Below, piece by piece: positions 15,281 to 19,819 of a stretch of DNA of 19,819 bases. This stretch comes from Acetobacteraceae bacterium (GTDB lineage Bacteria; Pseudomonadota; Alphaproteobacteria; Acetobacterales; Acetobacteraceae), in assembly GCA_030039695.1 (NCBI GenBank), contig JASHVB010000803.1:1-19819 (forward strand), given 5' to 3'. The position numbers and the translations under genes were made by a program. Below the pieces are notes generated by a model that was not told the DNA's origin, ran no database searches, and saw only the letters and a list, made by a program, of their open reading frames with translations. The stretch's first letter is position 1; each line of letters opens with the position of its first letter.

Positions 15281-15883
15281 CTATGGCGAGGTCGTTTTGT
15301 GCTCGAAGCATCCGGCCTTGTAGCAGCCGAACAAGGCGATCGCAGCGGCGCCAATGGCTAGTTTCGTGCCGCTCGAGAGACCGTGCGAAGGTGTGCCACC
15401 CCCGCCTTCAGCTTGTGAGGCGTTGCCCATGGTCTGCGCCGCGGCGGCGGCGGTGGGCCCCACGATCAGCACCACACGTTGAGCCTGTCCGGGTCCACCG
15501 CCGCTAGGCATGTAATCGATAGTCGCACGGTTGCCAGGCGACATGGAGGCGACATAGGCGGCAAATGCCTTGAGTGACGCAAACACAAGGCCGTTCACCG
15601 AGATGATCTGATCGCCGCGTTGCAATCCCGCATGCTCGCCCGCTGAACCGCTTTTAACCGCTGCAATGTCAATGATATCGAAGCTCATCGCGGCGTCGTT
15701 GATTCGTCGAGACCGAGCGATATCGATACCAAGCGCTCCGCCATTGCGCGGTAGGCCAGAGGCCTCCTGCTCCGTGAGCAGCCGGTAGCCCATTGGATTA
15801 TCGGCATGTGCAGGCGGAATGCCCGCCTGACCCACAAACAGCGCAACCGCTAGTGCGAGCGCGACCCCGCGTTTCATCAGCAT
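15281..15883 (-). CDS. exported PDZ-domain protein
   Basis: Protein of 200 residues with a Sec signal peptide (MLMKRGVALALAVALFVGQA, probable cleavage after AHA at residue 27). Residues 50-142 form a PDZ-like domain: LGIDI, then VKSGSAGEHAGLQRGDQIISVNG with the typical AGL-x-x-GD-x-I-x-x-[VI]-NG core, a helix LKAFAAYVASMSPG and a final RVVLIVG strand. There is no protease domain, so it is more likely an adaptor or periplasmic binding module than an HtrA-type enzyme. The C-terminus has a hydrophobic stretch (LAIGAAAIALFGCYKAGCF) with two cysteines, possibly a membrane anchor. GGAGGT precedes the ATG at 15883. It follows the YidB-like gene by 22 bases, so the two probably form an operon. Confidence 0.75.
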   Translation of the reverse strand: MLMKRGVALALAVALFVGQAGIPPAHADNPMGYRLLTEQEASGLPRNGGALGIDIARSRRINDAAMSFDIIDIAAVKSGSAGEHAGLQRGDQIISVNGLVFASLKAFAAYVASMSPGNRATIDYMPSGGGPGQAQRVVLIVGPTAAAAAQTMGNASQAEGGGGTPSHGLSSGTKLAIGAAAIALFGCYKAGCFEHKTTSP

Positions 15884-15905
15884 GCTGACCTCCGGGATGA
15901 TGCGA

Positions 15906-16319
15906 TTACACGGACAACGTGCCTTCATCCGGGAGTTTGCCGTCCGGTGTCATATGATCAACGGCCTGTGGCAGGTGCTGGCTGAGCTGTGTGAGGAAGT
16001 CTTGGACCGGCATGCCCGCATTATTGGCCATCGCCTGAGCCTGATCGGGGCCTAAGACATTATGCAGCTGATCGGGGGAAATCGGTTGATTTGGCCCCTG
16101 ATTGATCCAGGACTGCATGACGTCGCCCAACCCTGCCTGTTGGAATGCGGACATCAGACCGCCAAGCCCGCCGAGGCCAGGCCCCTGCGCGCCGCCTTGC
16201 GACGCCTGCTGCATACCGCCTTGGCTGCCGCTGAGCAGACTGGCAAGTACGTTTTGCATCTGGGGGTTGCCGCCGGACCCACTCAAGAGTCCGCCTATTA
16301 CGTCGGTAAGAAGGCTCAT
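15906..16319 (-). CDS. YidB/DUF937 family protein
   Basis: Small protein of 137 residues. It begins MSLLTDVIGGLLSGSGGN, goes through a glycine/glutamine-rich region (residues 28-58, with SQGG and GGLGGL), and then shows the conserved C-terminal part: FQQAGLGDVMQSWINQGPNQ, ISPDQLHNVLG, and DFLTQLSQHLPQAVDHMTPDGKLP. These are the hallmarks of the YidB-type DUF937 family, for which no definite function is known. GGAGGA lies a few bases before the ATG. It is the first gene of a probable two-gene operon with the exported PDZ-domain protein. Confidence 0.9.
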   Translation of the reverse strand: MSLLTDVIGGLLSGSGGNPQMQNVLASLLSGSQGGMQQASQGGAQGPGLGGLGGLMSAFQQAGLGDVMQSWINQGPNQPISPDQLHNVLGPDQAQAMANNAGMPVQDFLTQLSQHLPQAVDHMTPDGKLPDEGTLSV

Positions 16320-16702
16320 CAGGTTCCTCCGCTAGAAGACTGTGTGAGCACACAACCGAGCTACCGGTTACCGCTATCGGCTTCAACGCCGAGAGTTTCG
16401 CTCGCATCGCGCGTTCTGTAAGCCAGACCGTGCTGGCACGAATTTTATCGCCAGTCTGAACACCCGCCAAGTGACTGATTCTTTAAGGTACCGGCCGCCG
16501 GCGCCCCTGCAGAAAACGGCTATTTTTATTGTACGCGGAATGTAGTGCGGCGATCTGCGACTATGGCCACGTGTTGCGTGTCACCTGCTGGGGAGGTCCG
16601 CGGCTGCCGATCGGATGGCGGTCCCGCCGGCGCCGGCGACCAGCCTCCAGCCAAGCGGGAGCGACACGATCAACCCGTCGATGTTTCGTTGCGAATGTCA
16701 GA
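16320..16702. other. intergenic region upstream of the YidB-like gene
   Basis: 383 bases. On the - strand it must carry the promoter of the YidB-like gene; a locally A/T-rich patch (16450-16535, including TATTTTTATTGTA at 16520-16532) is the likeliest site, but no confident -35/-10 pair was found. It also covers the 3' flank of the LLM oxidoreductase gene, whose stop codon lies at 16703. I see no gene here. Confidence 0.35.
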
Positions 16703-17545
16703 TCAGCCGTTCACCTGCTGCATCAGTCTGGTCCAACGGTCGATGATCGGCAGGACCTTGTCCTGTTTCTCGGGCGGGAACATGGGCACGACGCGGGTCA
16801 CGCCGGCGTCCTTCAGTCGCTTGAGACGATCGACGTCCTCGGCGAGTCCAAACGACGTAACCTCAATCGACGCTGGATCGCGTCCTCCGTCGTGTGCCAT
16901 TTTATGAAACTCGGGGAGCTGGGCGAGGAGGTCGCCGCGAGCCGTCGGAATCCAGCCGTCGCCATAGCGAATCGCGCGCCGAGCACCTTGTGGGAAAGCG
17001 CCCCCGACATGGATCGGCGGATAGGGCTTCTGGACGGGTTTCGGCCAGGCCATCATCGGTTCGAACTTGACGAACTCTCCGTGATACTCGGGCTTCGACT
17101 TCGTCCAGATCTCCTTCATCGCCTCGACGCTCTCGCGCATCCGTTTGAAGCGGGTCGCGTATACCGTGCCGTGGTTCTCCATCTCGTCCTGATTCCAGCC
17201 GCCGCCGATCCCAAACAAAAAGCGACCCTGGCTGACTTGATCAATCGACGCAACGAGCTTCGCCGTCTGGATCGTGTCACGCTGCTGTACGAGCAATACA
17301 CCTGTCCCCAGCTTGATCGTTTTGGTCGCACAGGCAGCGGCGGTCAGGACCACGAACGGGTCCATCGCATCGGCATATTGCTTGGGCAACTCGCCACCAC
17401 CAGGGAACGGCGTCTTCCGCGACAGCGGAATATGCGAATGCTCCGGCGCCCAGATACTGTCGTAACCTCGCTCCTCGAGCGCCACGGCCAACTCTGGCGC
17501 CGTCATGGAGTACTCGGTAAAGAACATTGCACCACCGAACTTCAT
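16703..17545 (-). CDS. LLM-class (luciferase-like) oxidoreductase, probable F420-dependent
   Basis: Cytoplasmic TIM-barrel oxidoreductase of 280 residues. Family markers in order: MKFGGAMFFTEYSM, the EERGYDSIWAPEHSHIPLSR segment, DPFVVLTAAACATKTIKLGTGVLL, QQRDTIQTAKLVASIDQVSQGRF, the signature GIGGGWNQDEMENHG, and PPIHVGGAFPQGARRAIRYGDGW. This pattern is that of the actinobacterial-style F420-dependent LLM subfamily, which also occurs in some alphaproteobacteria; an FMN-dependent role cannot be excluded from sequence alone. GGAGGG precedes the ATG at 17545. The gene stands alone, with no reductase or F420 biosynthesis gene nearby, so its substrate and hydride donor are unknown. Confidence 0.88.
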   Translation of the reverse strand: MKFGGAMFFTEYSMTAPELAVALEERGYDSIWAPEHSHIPLSRKTPFPGGGELPKQYADAMDPFVVLTAAACATKTIKLGTGVLLVQQRDTIQTAKLVASIDQVSQGRFLFGIGGGWNQDEMENHGTVYATRFKRMRESVEAMKEIWTKSKPEYHGEFVKFEPMMAWPKPVQKPYPPIHVGGAFPQGARRAIRYGDGWIPTARGDLLAQLPEFHKMAHDGGRDPASIEVTSFGLAEDVDRLKRLKDAGVTRVVPMFPPEKQDKVLPIIDRWTRLMQQVNG

Positions 17546-17656
17546 GCGTCCCTCCGATCATCGTGGCCTGGTCAGTGAGCATAGGCGGTCTCGGCCTGCC
17601 AGACTATCGTCTCGGCTGGATGGGGCAACTATGACAGTGCCAGGGAAGTGTCGAGC

Positions 17657-17773
17657 ATGCTGGCCATGTGGGTGAAGGTCCGCGTGAAGCCAGCGGAACA
17701 CGAGCGATTCCTCCGGGCGATCGAGGCGGATGCAATCGGCTCCGAACGAGATGAAGGGTCCAGACATGTCTGA
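17657..17773 (+). pseudogene. N-terminal fragment of an antibiotic biosynthesis monooxygenase (ABM) fold protein
   Basis: The frame reads MLAMWVKVRVKPAEHERFLR and then AIEADAIGSERDEG before a stop at 17771-17773, 38 residues in all. The first 33 residues match the conserved beginning of small ABM-domain (YgiN-like) proteins, which are normally about 95-110 residues and act as cofactor-free oxygenases. After SERDEG, where the family continues with PGC-x-R-F, the sequence becomes the leader of the next short ORF. The gene is therefore cut by a deletion, and the product should be non-functional. Confidence 0.65.
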
Positions 17774-17945
17774 TGCCGTCGCCATTCGAGTGAACCGTGC
17801 CCCGGTCCTGACGCTGGGGGCGACCGTCGTGGCCGAGCGGCTGGGATACCCCCTGGATACCCCGCTTACTCTGGGACGCGCTGTGTGCGGGTCCAGCGCC
17901 CGCGCCAAGGCTAGGAGGCTTGGAATTGCTGACGAGACTCAGTAG
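17766..17945 (+). CDS. truncated conserved hypothetical protein (59 residues)
   Basis: The frame reads MSDAVAIRVNRAPVLTLGAT and then VVAERLGYPLDTPLTLGRAV and SSARAKARRLGI, ending at 17943-17945. The V-x-V-N-R-A-P-V-L-T-L-x-A-x-V-V-A-E-R-L-G pattern is the conserved N-terminal domain of a widespread uncharacterised family, usually 100-190 residues long. Here the protein stops soon after RRLGI, so the C-terminal half is missing. The ATG overlaps the last codons of the ABM fragment. It is probably a remnant, although a short version might still fold. No function is known to me. Confidence 0.5.
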   Translation: MSDAVAIRVNRAPVLTLGATVVAERLGYPLDTPLTLGRAVCGSSARAKARRLGIADETQ

Positions 17946-18001
17946 GCAGCAGAGCGGCACGAACGCGCTGCCGCATTGAAAGCAAGACGTCGGAGATGGG
18001 C

Positions 18002-19819
18002 ATGGAGGATCCTGGAAGCTCGCTGGGACGTATCGTCATTTCGTTTGGCCCGTTTCGCCTGTTTCCCACCGAGCGACTGCTGAAAAAAGAGGACCAGACG
18101 CTTGCGCTCGGCGGGCGAGCATTCGAGCTTCTGATCGCCTTGGTGCAACGTCCTGGCGAAATCCTCAGCAGTAGAGAGCTAGTCGCCAGTGTTTGGTCTG
18201 GCGTAACAGTTGAGGAGGCTAACCTTCGTATCCATATCTCGGCTCTTCGCAAGGTGCTCGGTGACGGACAGGAGGGCACGCACTACATTGTAAATGCCCC
18301 CGGCCGGGGCTACAGCTTTGTCGCACCAGTGACGCGCTCGACGATCGGGCAAGATCTGCCCCGATCCGCCCAGCATTTCCGACAGCTGCCGACACAAGCG
18401 ACGCGCATGGTCGGCCGCGATCAGATTGTTCGCGCCCTTGTCGCGCAGCTGATGATCTCACGTTTCGTCAGCATTGTAGGCGCGGGTGGCATGGGCAAGA
18501 CCACTGTGGCGGTCGTCGTCGCGCACGCGCTGCTTAATGGTTTCGACGGTGCGGTCTTTTTTGTGGATCTGGCACCGCTGGCCAATCCCCAGCTCGTACC
18601 GACAGCAGTGGCTGCGGCGCTCGGGTCTATTCGGCAAACCCAAGACCGGTTGGTTAGCTTAGTGACCTCCATCAGTGACAAGAAGATACTTCTTGTGCTC
18701 GATAATTGTGAACACGTCGTCGACGTGGCGGCACCGCTGGCCGAACGCCTCGTGAGCGAGGCACCACAAGCTCATGTCCTCACAACGAGCCGCGAAGCAC
18801 TAAGGGCGCACGGAGAATATGTCCACCTGCTCCAGGCGCTCGATTGTCCGCCCAAGGATGCAAGCCTAACCGCGGCGGAAACGCTCACGTATCCCGCCGC
18901 CCAGCTTTTTGTGGAGCGGGCCAAGGCGAGCGGGTATGACTCCGAGCTAAGCGACGCCGATGCGTCGATCGTCTCCAGAATCTGCCGTGGGCTCGATGGC
19001 GTTCCGCTTGCCATCGAGCTCGCAGCAAGTCGCGCTGGCTTGCATGGCATTCGTGGGACAGCGGACCTGTTGCAGAACCGTTTCGGGTTGTTCTGGGAGG
19101 GCCGCCGCACAGCCTTACCGAGGCACCAGACGCTAAACGCAATGCTCGATTGGAGTTACAAACTGCTCGGCGAGCATGAAAAGCTCGTACTGCGCCGGTT
19201 GTCGGTGTTGGTCGGCCACTTCAAGCTTGAGGCCGCATGCGTCATCGCGGCCGAGGCGGAGGCGAACGATGCGGACGTGGTCGTCGCTGTCGATAGTCTG
19301 GTCGCGAAATGCCTGATCTCAGTGTCAACCATCGACGGGTCAAGTTGGTACCGGCTGACCGATACAACACGATCGTACGCCCAGAAGAAGCTTGAGGAAA
19401 GCGGCGAACGCGACTGGCTGGCGCGGCGCCACGCGGAGTACTACTGCGATCTGGTCGAACGAGCCGAAGCCGAATTGGGTGCGCGCCCCGTCTCAGCATG
19501 GCTGGCAGATCACAGCCACCAAGTCGACAATTTACGGGCTGCCCTCGACTGGGCGTTTTGCCCGGGGGGCGACACATCAATGGGCGTGGCCCTGACCGCG
19601 GCCGCGGTGCCAGGTTGGATGCAATTGTCGCTGGTGGATGAATGCCAAAGCCGGGTGAAGCAGGCGCTCGCGGTGCTCCGAACTGGCGCAGAGCTGGATG
19701 CGCGCCGTGAGATGAAGTTCTACGCCGCATTGGGGACTGCGCTGTTGTACACCAGAGGTGAAGACTATTCCGACACGGGCGTGCTCTGGACGAAGGCCTT
19801 CGAGGTTGCGGAACGTCTT
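18002..19819 (+). CDS. winged-helix transcriptional regulator with STAND/NB-ARC ATPase, 3' partial
   Basis: The first 606 residues of a large regulator; the frame is open to the last base. Residues 12-110 form an OmpR/PhoB-type winged-helix DNA-binding domain (FGPFRLFPTERLL, LGGRAFELLIALVQRPGEILS, then LRIHISALRKVLGD and IVNAPGRGYSFVAPV). After a linker, MVGRD near 136-140 opens a STAND-type ATPase with Walker A GAGGMGKTT at 160-168, Walker B ILLVLDNCEH at 229-238, TTSREAL near 264-270, GLDGVPLAIELAASR near 338-352 and a following helical region resembling tetratricopeptide sensor domains (HQVDNLRAALDWA). Such proteins are ATP-dependent signalling regulators whose C-terminal repeats sense a ligand or partner. 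GGAG precedes the ATG at 18002. Its target is unknown. Confidence 0.88.
   Translation, partial: MEDPGSSLGRIVISFGPFRLFPTERLLKKEDQTLALGGRAFELLIALVQRPGEILSSRELVASVWSGVTVEEANLRIHISALRKVLGDGQEGTHYIVNAPGRGYSFVAPVTRSTIGQDLPRSAQHFRQLPTQATRMVGRDQIVRALVAQLMISRFVSIVGAGGMGKTTVAVVVAHALLNGFDGAVFFVDLAPLANPQLVPTAVAAALGSIRQTQDRLVSLVTSISDKKILLVLDNCEHVVDVAAPLAERLVSEAPQAHVLTTSREALRAHGEYVHLLQALDCPPKDASLTAAETLTYPAAQLFVERAKASGYDSELSDADASIVSRICRGLDGVPLAIELAASRAGLHGIRGTADLLQNRFGLFWEGRRTALPRHQTLNAMLDWSYKLLGEHEKLVLRRLSVLVGHFKLEAACVIAAEAEANDADVVVAVDSLVAKCLISVSTIDGSSWYRLTDTTRSYAQKKLEESGERDWLARRHAEYYCDLVERAEAELGARPVSAWLADHSHQVDNLRAALDWAFCPGGDTSMGVALTAAAVPGWMQLSLVDECQSRVKQALAVLRTGAELDARREMKFYAALGTALLYTRGEDYSDTGVLWTKAFEVAERL

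Noticed and set aside
16529..17578. Long + strand frame of 349 codons opposite the LLM oxidoreductase
   Set aside because: The - strand product has the full LLM signature and a good ribosome binding site; the + frame is arginine-rich, low in motifs and a mirror artefact.

Overview
The window is a high-GC (roughly 60 %, estimated by eye) bacterial chromosome segment. Gene content and protein style (CUT1 sugar transporter, phnCDEE, Baeyer-Villiger type monooxygenase, DUF3597, YidB/DUF937, F420-type LLM oxidoreductase, winged-helix/NB-ARC regulator) suggest an alphaproteobacterium, possibly Acetobacteraceae/Rhodospirillales. That assignment is inference. No tRNA, rRNA, CRISPR array, prophage or complete insertion sequence was seen.

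Layout. (1) 1-3906, + strand: a CUT1 ABC importer operon, entered inside the solute-binding protein, followed by two permeases and a MalK-like ATPase. The genes are tightly coupled, with a possible 12-codon bridging ORF between the permeases. (2) 3907-4463: a gap holding a frameshifted remnant of a ferredoxin gene on the - strand. (3) 4464-7955, + strand: a compact phosphonate-type importer, phnC-phnD-phnE-phnE, with no C-P lyase or other phosphonate catabolic gene in the window. (4) 7956-8525: a gap with a tiny ORF behind a strong Shine-Dalgarno and an unexplained open frame on the other strand. (5) 8526-10427, - strand: a long flavin monooxygenase of the Baeyer-Villiger type, with a palindromic operator-like site upstream. 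(6) 10430-11335: scar tissue in which an IS66 transposase N-terminus abuts the N-terminus of a glycogen phosphorylase gene in opposite orientation, followed by a short tandem repeat. (7) 11336-13947, + strand: an ATP-type 6-phosphofructokinase of the PKTIDND group with a strong 3' hairpin, then a CorA-like metal transporter. (8) 14696-16319: three small accessory proteins, a DUF3597 protein (+) converging on a PDZ-like exported protein and a YidB/DUF937 protein (-). (9) 16703-17545, - strand: an LLM-class oxidoreductase. (10) 17657-17945: two truncated genes fused at a deletion-like junction, an antibiotic-biosynthesis-monooxygenase fold protein and a short conserved hypothetical. (11) 18002 to the window end, + strand: a large regulator with an OmpR-type winged helix and a STAND/NB-ARC ATPase, cut by the window edge.

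The two transporters are coherent functional units. The rest looks like an accessory patchwork of single metabolic genes separated by decayed genes. I see no convincing undescribed multi-gene system. The strongest unusual signals are the four gene remnants, the phosphonate importer without catabolic partners, the monooxygenase with its long N-terminal extension and operator, and the DUF3597/PDZ/YidB trio.
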